Part shown: piece after piece, positions 34,292 to 43,094 of the stretch
Numbering within the stretch: the stretch's first letter is position 1
Layout: each line of letters opens with the position of its first letter
From: Novosphingobium sp. Leaf2
GTDB lineage: Bacteria; Pseudomonadota; Alphaproteobacteria; Sphingomonadales; Sphingomonadaceae
DNA: 47,480 nucleotides
Assembly (NCBI RefSeq): GCF_001421325.1
Contig: NZ_LMJY01000008.1
Location: 1-47,480, forward strand
Reading direction: 5' to 3'
Notes under the pieces: model-generated
What the model saw: only the letters and a program-made list of their open reading frames with translations
The model's database searches: none
Told to the model about the DNA's origin: nothing
Program-made: the position numbers and the translations under genes

Positions 34292-34652
34292 GGCAATCCC
34301 CCGTGACGGTCACAATGCGGACGGTCGATGGCGCCCGGCCTTTAGCCATGGGCGGGGCGATTGCAAGAGCGGCACCCCCGATTTTCCGCCTGCGGGAATG
34401 GCAAGCCCGGTTACCGGGCCCGGTTACTGGGGGACGCCCGCGCCTGCGTATCGATCAAGCCCGCATCGCAAAGGACGGGCGTGCCATCGTCAAAATGCTT
34501 TGCGCATCATGGCCGCTGGGCCATGATCGATGTTATGCACGCCGGAACCTGCTGATCACCGGAACGGGTGTGGCAGACAAGCGTTGCGGGCGTTGGTGGT
34601 GCGGACTGGCATGCCGCCGGGCGTGCCCCATCCGGTCAAAGGGAATTGCGAT
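34292..34652. other. 361-base gap upstream of prs
   Basis: No gene is supported here. It must contain the prs promoter on the minus strand and that of the secreted-protein gene on the plus strand. Visible structure: a partial direct repeat CCCGGTTAC at about 34408-34430, and a perfect 9-pair hairpin ATCATGGCC-gctg-GGCCATGAT at 34506-34527 with no T tract. Confidence 0.5.
34506..34527. repeat. Perfect inverted repeat in the prs upstream gap
   Basis: ATCATGGCC and GGCCATGAT separated by GCTG. It lies about 125 bases before the TTG start of the secreted-protein gene. Could be an operator or an RNA hairpin; no function is assigned. Confidence 0.4.
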
Positions 34653-35138
34653 TTGTTCAAAGCCTGGAATTTCCTGATCGCCGCCGCTGCATGGTCGGCC
34701 TGCTCTCCGGCGTTGGCGCAAGAAGCGCCCGCCACCGCGCAGACCGCCGGCACTTCTGCAACCGATGACAGCGCTATTGCCGAAAAGATGCTCGGCGCCG
34801 GTGGCCGCGTGACCCCGGACCGGTCGCGCAGCCAGTGCCTGCGCACCATGAAGGAAGGCGAAATCACTGTCTGCGCGCCGGCGCCCGACCAGTTCCGCAT
34901 CCCATCTACGGCGGATGACGATCCCACCGGCAGCGCCGGGACGCGCGACGGACGGCTGCACACTCCGGACGTTGCGGGCAATGGCATCTTCAAGGGCAAG
35001 GCGACGATGAGCGGGAAGTGCTTCATACCCCCGTGCCCACCAGCGCCGGTCTACATGATCGATCTTGCCTCGATCCCCATCGCCCCTGCTGGCTCGGACG
35101 CGGACAAGATCGCCAAGGGCGAGCTGCGCACGCGCTGA
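34653..35138 (+). CDS. Secreted protein of unknown function, TTG start
   Basis: 161 residues. A signal peptide (LFKAWNFLIAAAAWSACSPALA, first residue translated as Met) is followed by a mature domain with few hydrophobic runs and cysteines at QCLRTM, VCAPAP, KCFIPPC. No family recognised. The start is TTG at 34653 with AAAGGGA at 34638-34644 eight bases upstream; it is the only start that gives a signal peptide. Sphingomonads carry many such short exported proteins. It converges with hom (39-base gap). Confidence 0.6.
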   Translation: MFKAWNFLIAAAAWSACSPALAQEAPATAQTAGTSATDDSAIAEKMLGAGGRVTPDRSRSQCLRTMKEGEITVCAPAPDQFRIPSTADDDPTGSAGTRDGRLHTPDVAGNGIFKGKATMSGKCFIPPCPPAPVYMIDLASIPIAPAGSDADKIAKGELRTR

Positions 35139-35177
35139 GCTGGCGGCGTAGGACCAAGCCCTGCGTACTTTGACGCC

Positions 35178-36500
35178 TCAGGCGCCGATGATCTGCATCA
35201 CCAACGGCTGCGCGGTAAGGCTCTGCGAACCCTCCAGGATCCGCAAGGCTTCGGTCACCGCGCGTTCGGGCCCCGGATGGGTGACCAGCGCGAGGATCAC
35301 TTCGCCGTCCTGATCGGGATCGCCTTTCTGGATCAGGCTTTCGATGGACACGCCCGCGTCGCGCATCGCGGCGGTAATGTCGGCCAGCACACCGGGGCGA
35401 TCAGGCACCGTGAAGCGGATGTATGCGCTGCCGGTGCGATGGCCGGATTCTGCCGGCTCCATCGCTTCCAGTTCACCCGTCGGCATTGAAAACGCCGCGC
35501 CCGTTTCGCCGCGCGCAATGTCGATGATGTCGGCCACGACCGCGCTCGCGGTCGGCCCATCGCCGGCGCCGGCGCCCTGGAACAGCAGCCGTCCCATGAA
35601 ATTGCCTTCGGCGACCACCGCGTTGGTCGCCCCGTCCACGTGGGCCAAGGGATGATTGATCGGCACCAGATGCGGGCGCACCCGCTGGAACAGCCGCGCC
35701 GCGCCGCCCGCGCCGTTACCGGCCGACCGGTCGACTTCGGCCATGCCCAGCAGGCGGATGACATAGCCAAGCGCACGCGCCTGATCGATATCCGCCGCCT
35801 TCAGCCGGCTGATGCCCATCGTTTCCACCGCATCGAAGCGCAAGCGCGATCCGAACGCGATCGCCGCCAGGATCGACAGCTTGTGCGCCGCATCGGTGCC
35901 CTCGATATCGAACGTGGGATCGGCCTCGGCATAGCCCAGCCGCTGCGCTTCGCCCAAAACGTCGGCGAAGTCGGCCCCTGTGTCTTCCATCGTCGAGAGG
36001 ATATAATTGCAGGTGCCGTTGAGGATGCCATAGACCCGGTCGATCGCGTTGGCCGCCGCGCCTTCGCTCAGGCCCTTGATCACCGGAATGCCGCCCGCCA
36101 CCGCCGCCTCGAACTTGAGCGCCACGTGCGCCGCCTCTGCCGCCGCCGCGAGTTCCAGCCCGTGATGGGCGATCATCGCCTTGTTGGCGGTGACCAGGCT
36201 CTTGCCGCCGGCAATGGCGTTGCGCGCCAGCGCCAGCGCCGGCCCGTCAGACCCGCCGACCATTTCGACCACCACGTCCACGTCCGCCCGCGCTGCCAGC
36301 GCCGCTGCATCGTCTTCCCAGTCGTAGCGCGACAGGTCGACGCCGCGATCCTTGCTACGATCCCGCGCACTGACCGCCGCAATGCGGATCGGGCGGCGCG
36401 CGCGCCGGGTAATCAGTTCCGCGTTGGTTTCGATGAGGCGAACGACGCCCCCGCCCACGGTTCCCAGTCCGGCAAGCGCAATATTCAGCGGTTCGGCCAT
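35178..36500 (-). CDS. hom: Homoserine dehydrogenase
   Basis: 440 residues. Rossmann loop ALAGLGTVGGGVVRLI at the N-terminus, catalytic-domain signature YGILNGTCNYILSTMED, the lysine in LVTANKAMIAHHG, and a C-terminal ACT domain (about 360-435, FTVPDRPGVLADITAAMRD). It reduces aspartate semialdehyde to homoserine for threonine and methionine synthesis; the ACT domain suggests threonine feedback. The ATG at 36500 follows AAAGGAG. Confidence 0.96.
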   Translation of the reverse strand: MAEPLNIALAGLGTVGGGVVRLIETNAELITRRARRPIRIAAVSARDRSKDRGVDLSRYDWEDDAAALAARADVDVVVEMVGGSDGPALALARNAIAGGKSLVTANKAMIAHHGLELAAAAEAAHVALKFEAAVAGGIPVIKGLSEGAAANAIDRVYGILNGTCNYILSTMEDTGADFADVLGEAQRLGYAEADPTFDIEGTDAAHKLSILAAIAFGSRLRFDAVETMGISRLKAADIDQARALGYVIRLLGMAEVDRSAGNGAGGAARLFQRVRPHLVPINHPLAHVDGATNAVVAEGNFMGRLLFQGAGAGDGPTASAVVADIIDIARGETGAAFSMPTGELEAMEPAESGHRTGSAYIRFTVPDRPGVLADITAAMRDAGVSIESLIQKGDPDQDGEVILALVTHPGPERAVTEALRILEGSQSLTAQPLVMQIIGA

Positions 36501-36615
36501 GCATGCTCCTTTACGCGAGCGGGCCCTAAGCCACGCCCGCCGCAATTTCCAGCCATTCGTCGCAAGACTATCAGGAGTTTGGCGTTAAGGGTCCTGGTGC
36601 CGGGCGTGTTGGGCG

Positions 36616-37458
36616 TCAGTTCAGCGTCCGGGTGCATGGGCCCAGCTGCGCCAACACGCCTTGATAGTCGTTGCGCGCCTGCTGTCGCTCGCCCTCGCTG
36701 CCCGATACGTTGGCCTGCGGCGGCAGCGTGCGCGGCAGGAAGCACGCCAGGCGATACCATTCCACCGTGTCGCGCTGAGGGGGATGGCCGACATCGGCCA
36801 CCAGTTCGGAAAACGACACACCCCATACCGTGGGCTGGCCGGGCTCGTGCTTCACCGTGATCGATGCGGCGGAATTGTCCTGCGTATTAAGGAAGATCTG
36901 CGTCTCCCCCTGCCCGGCCAGATTGCCCGGCACGAACAGAACTTCACGCACGCCGGTGATCCGGGCCGGGGCGCCGGGAGCGATCATCTGCTGCAGGATG
37001 CCCCGCACCCGCGCCTCGCCTGCGGGGGTCCAGATCTGCTGCGCGGTAGGGGTGACCAGTTGCAATTCACCCGGCCGCCCGGGCACCGAACGGGCGAACA
37101 GCAGGACATCCTGCTTCTTCAGCTTGGGCGCGCGGCCTTTCGCATCCAGCGGCAGGTCGACGAGATAGCGGATGGATTCGCCCAGCGGCGCCTTGCCCAC
37201 AAGCAGCGCCTTGGTGTTGGCCTCTACATAAAAGCGCCCGTGCCCCGGCGTCAGCGCGCGGCTGCGTTGATCCTCCACGCGCGTTGTCTTGACGATCTGC
37301 GCCAGCACGACCAGCCCCGCCGAATCGGCCAGGCCAGCGACGTCCGCATATGTGACCTCTTTTGGACCGACCGCGCTCTGCGCATTGAGAGGACCTGACA
37401 AAAAGGTGAGGACAGCCAGTGCAAATGGGGCACCAAAATGCGGCGAAAACCGTGCCAT
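36616..37458 (-). CDS. Secreted protein of unknown function
   Basis: 280 residues. Signal peptide (PFALAVLTFLSGPLNAQS) then a soluble domain that starts YADVAGLADSAGLVVLAQIV and contains alternating beta-type segments (GRFYVEANTKALLVGK, DVLLFARSVPGRPGELQL) and three cysteines near the C-terminus. No family recognised; similar proteins occur in sphingomonads. It is 115 bases upstream of hom on the same strand; separate promoter likely. Confidence 0.7.
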   Translation of the reverse strand: MARFSPHFGAPFALAVLTFLSGPLNAQSAVGPKEVTYADVAGLADSAGLVVLAQIVKTTRVEDQRSRALTPGHGRFYVEANTKALLVGKAPLGESIRYLVDLPLDAKGRAPKLKKQDVLLFARSVPGRPGELQLVTPTAQQIWTPAGEARVRGILQQMIAPGAPARITGVREVLFVPGNLAGQGETQIFLNTQDNSAASITVKHEPGQPTVWGVSFSELVADVGHPPQRDTVEWYRLACFLPRTLPPQANVSGSEGERQQARNDYQGVLAQLGPCTRTLN

Positions 37459-37822
37459 GAACGCAAAACTCCTCGGAAACCTGCGGAAGTATAGCCTCGG
37501 CTATGAACAGATTCAAAATTGGACTGGATCAATCGCGCCTTAACAGGCATGAATCATGCGTTAACCCCCGCTGCGGCGATAAGGCGTTGCGTGGGTGCGG
37601 CTTCACCGTTAAGAAGTCAGACATATGGGGCTAAAAAATAAAAATGCCCCGCGGTTCGCTTTCTCTGCTCGGCTTGGCTCTGGGATGAAGTGAACTGTCA
37701 CACGTCAGGGTGGGTTATTGGAGTTTCGTCGTGGATTCCTCGAATCGGGGAAGCCATGGGCGCCTTTGGACATGCCTTTGTGGGCCGCTGTTCGGGGCTT
37801 GATTATGGAGTGATGCGTCTGA
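37459..37822. other. 364-base divergent gap before tonB
   Basis: No gene is supported. It must hold the tonB-exbB-exbD promoter and that of the divergent secreted-protein gene. Structure seen: GCATG-aat-CATGC at 37547-37559 flanked by TTAA on both sides (37540-37564), and GGGGC-14 A/T-rich bases-GCCCC at 37627-37650, whose A-rich loop could be an UP element. No Fur-type box was recognised. Confidence 0.45.
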
Positions 37823-38485
37823 ATGGCTTACGCTGACCAGCAAATGAGCAGTAGCAAGGTTACTGCTCTTGTCATTGTCGCCTTGATCCACGTCTTCGTC
37901 GGCTATGCGCTCGTCACCGGCTTGGCCTATGAGGCGGCGAAGAAGGTCATGGACAAAGTGACCACCGTGGACATCAAGGAAGAGAAACCCAAGGAGGAAG
38001 AGCCACCGCCGCCACCTCCCAAGGAAGATACACCACCGCCGCCCATCGTGGCGCCGCCTCCGCCGATCAGCATCAATCCGGCTCCGCCGCCGGTGCAGAC
38101 CGTCAATGTCGCTCCTCCGGCGCCCCCGGCGCCTGTGGTTCTGGCCGTTACCCCTCCGGCACCCCCGCCGCCGCCGCCTGGTCCTTCAAAGGCCCGTGGC
38201 GTGCGTCCCAAGGGTCAGGCTGGCTGGGCTGGTCGCATCCAGGCGAACTATCCCACCAAGGCAGCACGCGAAGAGCGTGAAGGCCGTGTTGGCGTGAGCG
38301 TCCAGATCGGTCCGGATGGTCGCGTAACTTCGTGCTCGGTGTCGTCGTCCAGCGGCAGCCCCGACCTCGATTCGGCGGCTTGCGACGGTATGCAGCGCTA
38401 CGCGCGCTTCGACCCGGCGCTTGATGCTGCGGGCAACGCGATCTCTTCGTCCTATTCGACGGCGATCGTCTACAAGCTCAACTAA
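37823..38485 (+). CDS. tonB: TonB-family energy transducer
   Basis: 220 residues. N-terminal membrane anchor at about 12-35 (VTALVIVALIHVFVGYALVTGLA), a proline-rich periplasmic spacer from about 55 to 122 (many PPPP and APPP repeats with EEK-rich start), and a C-terminal TonB domain with YPTKAAREEREGRVGVSVQI and DSAACDGMQRYARFDPALD. It carries energy from the ExbB-ExbD motor to outer-membrane receptors. The ATG at 37823 is the first gene of a four-gene operon. Confidence 0.92.
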   Translation: MAYADQQMSSSKVTALVIVALIHVFVGYALVTGLAYEAAKKVMDKVTTVDIKEEKPKEEEPPPPPPKEDTPPPPIVAPPPPISINPAPPPVQTVNVAPPAPPAPVVLAVTPPAPPPPPPGPSKARGVRPKGQAGWAGRIQANYPTKAAREEREGRVGVSVQIGPDGRVTSCSVSSSSGSPDLDSAACDGMQRYARFDPALDAAGNAISSSYSTAIVYKLN

Positions 38486-38547
38486 CTCCAAGGCGGCCGG
38501 TCGTTGACCCCGGCCACATCCTGCATTCTTCTTGAGAGGTACATCGC

Positions 38548-39318
38548 ATGCTTATCGTTGATATCCTTGCCGCTGCCGGCGCTGCGCCGCAGAACAAGTT
38601 CGGCTTTGCCGAAGCCCTGAAGCAGGGCGGTTTCATCGCCTATGCCACCGTCATTATCCTGGGCATCATGTCCTTCGGCTCGTTCTACATCCTCTTCACC
38701 AAGTGGTTCGAACAGTCGAAGATCCTGCGCCAGTACAATGCGGTTCGCACCACGTTCTGGCGCGCCCCGACCCTGCGCGAAGGTTCGGCCAAGCTCGACA
38801 AGAACAGCGCCTGGCGCCAGCTCGTCGAAGACGGCATCTCGGCTGAAGACCAGCACTCGAAGATGACTGATTCGCTTGAAGCCCATGACTGGCTGCACGG
38901 TTCGCTGCAGCGTTCGGAATCGTCGATCAACGCGCGCCTGTCCTCGGGTCTGCCGTTCCTGGCGACCGTGGGTGCAACCTCGCCGTTTATCGGTCTGTTC
39001 GGTACCGTGGTTGGTATTTACCGCGCTCTGATCGCGATCGGTCTGGCCGGTTCGGCTTCGATCGACAAGGTCGCAGGTCCGGTTGGTGAAGCACTGATCA
39101 TGACCGCGCTCGGTCTGCTCGTCGCGGTTCCCGCCGTGCTTGCCTACAACTACCTGCAGGCACGCAACAAGCGCATCGCCGAACTGCTGACCGGCTTCTC
39201 GAACGACATCCTCGCGAACATCAACTCGAAGGGTGCCGTCAAGCCGGCCATCGCCGCCGGTCCGGCCAAGGTTGCTCCGGCTGCCGCCAAGCCCGCTGCC
39301 GCTCCGACCAAGCCATAA
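38548..39318 (+). CDS. exbB: ExbB-type proton channel subunit
   Basis: 256 residues. MotA/TolQ/ExbB family: a first membrane segment at about 32-52 (FIAYATVIILGIMSFGSFYILF), then the conserved block TVGATSPFIGLFGTVVGIYRAL and ALIMTALGLLVAVPAVLAYNYL at about 135-210. The C-terminus ends in an Ala/Pro/Lys tail. Works with ExbD to energise TonB. GAGAGG precedes the ATG. Confidence 0.95.
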   Translation: MLIVDILAAAGAAPQNKFGFAEALKQGGFIAYATVIILGIMSFGSFYILFTKWFEQSKILRQYNAVRTTFWRAPTLREGSAKLDKNSAWRQLVEDGISAEDQHSKMTDSLEAHDWLHGSLQRSESSINARLSSGLPFLATVGATSPFIGLFGTVVGIYRALIAIGLAGSASIDKVAGPVGEALIMTALGLLVAVPAVLAYNYLQARNKRIAELLTGFSNDILANINSKGAVKPAIAAGPAKVAPAAAKPAAAPTKP

Positions 39319-39456
39319 GGAGCACGGGATTTAACGGGCCGGTGATCCGGTCCGTCCCGTCGGGGTGGAACCCGAAAGGGATTTCAGGGGTGACGGAACG
39401 CTTGCATGCGCGATCCGTCACCAGCCCCAAGGCAACGCAAGGATTAGGATAAGACT

Positions 39457-39990
39457 ATGGCGATATCCACGGGCGGAGGCGGTGCAGAGACACCGATGTC
39501 CGACATCAACACAACGCCGCTCGTCGACGTTATGTTGGTGCTGCTCATCATCTTCCTGATCGCGGTTCCGGTTGCGATTCAGACGATCGAAAAGCTGCGC
39601 ATCCCCGTCATTGTAGCCACCGAATCGAAGGACAAGGTGGAGAACCTCCTCCTGACCGTCTCGACGACCGACACGAACGGCCGCAGCGCCGGTGAGCCGG
39701 GCTTCCAGGGGGCTTCGCGTAACGGTGAATGCCGCATCTACTTCAACAACGTCACCCCGGTGACATCCACCGAACTGCGCGACCAGGCTTTCAAGCGTCT
39801 CGATTCGATCGTGAAGCGTGAAGGTGGCCCGCAGGCCCTGATGGCTAACCCGGACCTCATTCCGCAGGTCCACATCCGTGGCGACGTGAACGCGCCTTGG
39901 CGCTGCGTTGCCGGCGCCATCTACAATGTGCAGATTTCGGGTTATCCGACGGTTGGCTTCATCACCAACCCGGTCGATCCGAACGGCTGA
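39457..39990 (+). CDS. exbD: ExbD-type biopolymer transport protein, copy 1
   Basis: 177 residues. One N-terminal membrane segment (DVMLVLLIIFLIAVPVAI) after the conserved SDINTTPLVD, with its proton-carrying aspartate in LVDVML. The periplasmic domain is longer than usual, with KLRIPVIVATESKDK and a cysteine pair around GECRIYFNN and APWRCVAGAIYNVQ. It pairs with ExbB. A second exbD follows after 25 bases. Confidence 0.93.
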   Translation: MAISTGGGGAETPMSDINTTPLVDVMLVLLIIFLIAVPVAIQTIEKLRIPVIVATESKDKVENLLLTVSTTDTNGRSAGEPGFQGASRNGECRIYFNNVTPVTSTELRDQAFKRLDSIVKREGGPQALMANPDLIPQVHIRGDVNAPWRCVAGAIYNVQISGYPTVGFITNPVDPNG

Positions 39991-40015
39991 CGTTCAGGAA
40001 CAGGAGTAACTTTCC

Positions 40016-40459
40016 ATGGCAATGTCAGGCGGCAAGGAAGATGGCTCGCCGATGATGGAGATGAACACGACGCCGTTGATCGACGTCATGCTCTGCCTCC
40101 TCATCATGTTCATCATGTCCATCCCGGTCGCGACCCACTCGATCGACATCGACCTGCCGGTGGCCAGTCCGCCGAACCAGCAGCAGCCGCTGATCGATCC
40201 GGTCAAGAACAAGATCGTGCTGACCAAGGACAACAAGATCCTTTGGAACGGCACGCAGCTTGACCAAAACACGCTGGTGCAGTCGCTCCAGGCAACCACG
40301 CGCATGTCGCCCGAGCCGGAACTTCAGTTCCAGCCCGACGCGGATGCCAGCTACGAGCTTTCGGCGCAGGTCCTCGAAGTCATCAAGGCTTCGAAGGTCA
40401 CCAAGTTCGGGTTTGTGGGCAACGAACAGTTCGCAACCTTCGGCAAGGCCGGCGGCTAA
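40016..40459 (+). CDS. exbD: ExbD-type biopolymer transport protein, copy 2
   Basis: 147 residues, nearer the usual ExbD length. EMNTTPLIDVMLCLLIMFIMSIPVATHSIDIDLP carries the membrane segment and the conserved aspartate; ALDILKASKVTKFGFVGNEQF-like end (in part: ASKVTKFGFVGNEQF). Two unlike ExbD copies after one ExbB are common in sphingomonads and xanthomonads. CAGGAGT precedes the ATG. A terminator follows. Confidence 0.94.
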   Translation: MAMSGGKEDGSPMMEMNTTPLIDVMLCLLIMFIMSIPVATHSIDIDLPVASPPNQQQPLIDPVKNKIVLTKDNKILWNGTQLDQNTLVQSLQATTRMSPEPELQFQPDADASYELSAQVLEVIKASKVTKFGFVGNEQFATFGKAGG

Positions 40460-40491
40460 GAACTTTCGCATCCAGCCCTTCAAGGCTACCC

Positions 40492-40521
40492 AAAGGGGCG
40501 GAGCGATCCGCCCCTTTTTGT
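40492..40521 (+). terminator. Terminator of the tonB-exbB-exbD operon
   Basis: AAAGGGGCGGA / TCCGCCCCTTT, an 11-pair stem with loop GCGA, followed by TTGTTT, 33 bases after the second exbD stop. Also serves, more weakly, the convergent helicase gene. Confidence 0.9.
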
Positions 40522-40565
40522 TTGGCGTTCTCCAAAAGGCACGCGCAACATCGTCGCCAGCCGCC

Positions 40566-43025
40566 TCAGTCACCCTCGTCCGTCGGCACATCCACCCGCA
40601 TCGCAACCGACGCCAGGCTTTCCGCCTCGAACAGCAGATCGTCATCGGCCGCTCCGGACGGCAGGTTTTCACGCCCGATCATCGACAGGCCCGGCACCGA
40701 AAGCGGGCTGATGCGGTCCAGCCGCACGTGGTCGATCTCCCGGGCCGCCCGGTCAAGCACGTCGGCCACGCGCCCCACGTCGGTCAGGCGCGCACGCGCG
40801 TCCGCCCAGGCGGCCTGGATCAGCAAGTGCTCGGGCTCATACTTGCGCAGCACGTCATAGATGAGATCGGTCGAGAACGTGACCTGCCGCCCGGTCTTGC
40901 GCTTGCCGGGGTGCTGGCGTTCGACCAGCCCGGAAATCACCGCCACCTCGCGAAAGGCGCGGCGCAGCAGGTACGATTGCTGCACCCAGTCCACGAACTC
41001 GTGCGTCAGGATGTCGGGAGACAGCAAGGCGGACGGATCCTCGACCGGCTGCAGTCCCCATACGATCAGCGTGTAATCGGTGGCGACAAAGCCCAACGGC
41101 CCCAACCCGCGATCATTCATCCGGCGGGTGATCAGCATGCCCAGCGACTGGTTCGCGTTCCACCCCTCGAACGTATAGTAGCTGGTATAGGCCAGCCCCC
41201 GGTGCGGGAAGCTTTCCACCAGCAGCCGTCCGGGCGCGGGCATATGCGAGCGCCAGTCCTGCACCTCCAGCCATTCGCGCACGTCATCGGGAAACCGGGC
41301 CCAGCCCGGACGATCCGCCAGCATCGCCCGCACCCGGTCCGCCAAGTGCGTCGATATCGGCATGCGCTGGCCCATGTAGCTGGGGATCGTGGCGGATCGC
41401 TTGGCCGCGCGCACGATCAGTTCCAAATCCTTCAGCGCCTCAACCTCAAGGTCCATCCCGGCAAACCGGAAGGTGTCACCCGGCTCCAGGCTGGCTCCGA
41501 AACCCTCTTCCACCTTGCCGAGCGCACGGCCGTTGCGAAACCGCACGTCCAGCATCTCGGAATCGACGATGATGCCTGCATTCAGGCGGTGCCGGGCAGC
41601 CTGTTCCGGGTGCGCCAGGCGCCAAGTGCCGTCGGCTTCACGCACGATCCGGCGGAACCGATCGTAGGCCCGCAGCGCGTAGCCACCCGTCGCCACGAAT
41701 TCCAGCACGCGCGCAAAGATCGTCGCATCGATCCACGCATAACTGAGCGAGGAGCGTACCTCGTCCAGCAACGCGTCCTCGCGAAACGGGCCGGCGCAGG
41801 CCACCGCCATCACATGCTGGGCCAGCACATCGAGCCCGCCGGGGCGGAACGGATCACCATCGCGCTGCCCTTCGCGCACCGCCTGTTGCGCCGCAAAGGC
41901 TTCCAGAAATTCGAAGCGATTGCCTGGCACCAGCACGGCCTGGCTGGGGCAGTCGAGCCGGTGATTGGCGCGCCCGATCCGTTGCAGAAGGCGCGACGAT
42001 CCTTTGGGCGCGCCCATCTGGATCACCAGGTCGATGTCGCCCCAGTCGATGCCAAGGTCGAGACTGGCGGTGCACACCAGCGCGCGCAGCTTGCCATCCG
42101 CCATCGCCGCCTCCACCTTGCGGCGTGCCTCCCGGCTGAGCGATCCGTGGTGGATGCCGATCGGCAGGTTGCCCTCGTTGGCGTCCCACAGTTCCTGAAA
42201 GATATACTCGGCCAGAAAGCGCGTGTTGGTGAAGACCAGCGTGGTGCGGTGCGCGCGGATCTGCGCGATGATCTGGGGAATCGCCCAAGTGGCTGCATGG
42301 CCGCTCCAGGGAATGCGCGCCTCGTCAGGCAGCAGAATTTCGACGTCGGGCTCGGCGCCGGGATCGCCTACAACCAGTGCCACCGTATCGATCTCGCCCC
42401 ACGGCGCCAGCCAGCCGCGATACTCATCGGGGTCCGCCAGCGTGGCGGACAGCGCAGCCCGGCGCATGGCCGGCGCGATGGCCTGCAACCGGGAGAGCGC
42501 CAGCGCCAGCAGATCGCCGCGCTTGCCGGTGGCGAAGGCGTGCACTTCGTCGATCACCACCCGGCGCAGACCGGCAAACAGTTCCGGAGCCTCCGGGTAG
42601 CTGAGCAGCAGCGAGAGCGATTCGGGCGTGGTGAGCAGCACGTGAGGTGGCCGGGCGCGCTGGCGGGCCTTGCGGTCTGAGGGAGTATCGCCGCTGCGGG
42701 TTTCCACGCGGATGTTGAGCCCCATTTCGTCGATCGGCGCGATCAGGTTGCGCTGCACGTCGGTCGCCAGCGCCTTGAGCGGCGAAACGTACAGCGTGTG
42801 CAGGCCCTCGGGGGGCTTGGACCCGCCTAGCCGTGAGGGACAAAAATCGGCAAGCGTAGGGATAAACCCGGCCAGCGTTTTGCCCGCACCAGTGTCAGCC
42901 ACCAGCAGCGCGTGTTCTCCCCGGTCGGCAGCGGCCAGCATATCACGCTGATGACGGCGCGCCTCCCAACCGCGCGCCGCAAACCATGCGCCTATCTCTG
43001 CGGGGATATTGCGCGGGTCAGTCAT
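40566..43025 (-). CDS. Ligase-associated DExH-box DNA helicase (Lhr family)
   Basis: 819 residues. Motifs in order: Walker A ADTGAGKTLAGF (about 53-64), PLKALATD, DEVH box RRVVIDEVHAFATGKRG, SATLAD, motif IV/V TNTRFLAEYIF and ASLDLGIDWG, motif VI LLQRIGRANHR. The long C-terminal Lhr-type domain follows. Families of this type sit with an ATP-dependent DNA ligase, a phosphoesterase and an exonuclease in DNA repair sets; none of those is in the window. The ATG at 43025 matches the family N-terminus; an ATG at 43061 is also open. Confidence 0.9.
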   Translation of the reverse strand: MTDPRNIPAEIGAWFAARGWEARRHQRDMLAAADRGEHALLVADTGAGKTLAGFIPTLADFCPSRLGGSKPPEGLHTLYVSPLKALATDVQRNLIAPIDEMGLNIRVETRSGDTPSDRKARQRARPPHVLLTTPESLSLLLSYPEAPELFAGLRRVVIDEVHAFATGKRGDLLALALSRLQAIAPAMRRAALSATLADPDEYRGWLAPWGEIDTVALVVGDPGAEPDVEILLPDEARIPWSGHAATWAIPQIIAQIRAHRTTLVFTNTRFLAEYIFQELWDANEGNLPIGIHHGSLSREARRKVEAAMADGKLRALVCTASLDLGIDWGDIDLVIQMGAPKGSSRLLQRIGRANHRLDCPSQAVLVPGNRFEFLEAFAAQQAVREGQRDGDPFRPGGLDVLAQHVMAVACAGPFREDALLDEVRSSLSYAWIDATIFARVLEFVATGGYALRAYDRFRRIVREADGTWRLAHPEQAARHRLNAGIIVDSEMLDVRFRNGRALGKVEEGFGASLEPGDTFRFAGMDLEVEALKDLELIVRAAKRSATIPSYMGQRMPISTHLADRVRAMLADRPGWARFPDDVREWLEVQDWRSHMPAPGRLLVESFPHRGLAYTSYYTFEGWNANQSLGMLITRRMNDRGLGPLGFVATDYTLIVWGLQPVEDPSALLSPDILTHEFVDWVQQSYLLRRAFREVAVISGLVERQHPGKRKTGRQVTFSTDLIYDVLRKYEPEHLLIQAAWADARARLTDVGRVADVLDRAAREIDHVRLDRISPLSVPGLSMIGRENLPSGAADDDLLFEAESLASVAMRVDVPTDEGD

Positions 43026-43094
43026 GGCGGGCAACGTAGCGGCACACAGGGGATAAAGCATCGCCGCGATGCTGGTTGCCGCATCCTGCCCGCG

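Noticed and set aside
40260..42680. Open frame of about 800 codons opposite the helicase
   Set aside because: Antisense shadow of the helicase; composition rich in Arg, His and Gln, with no family resemblance and no ribosome-binding site.
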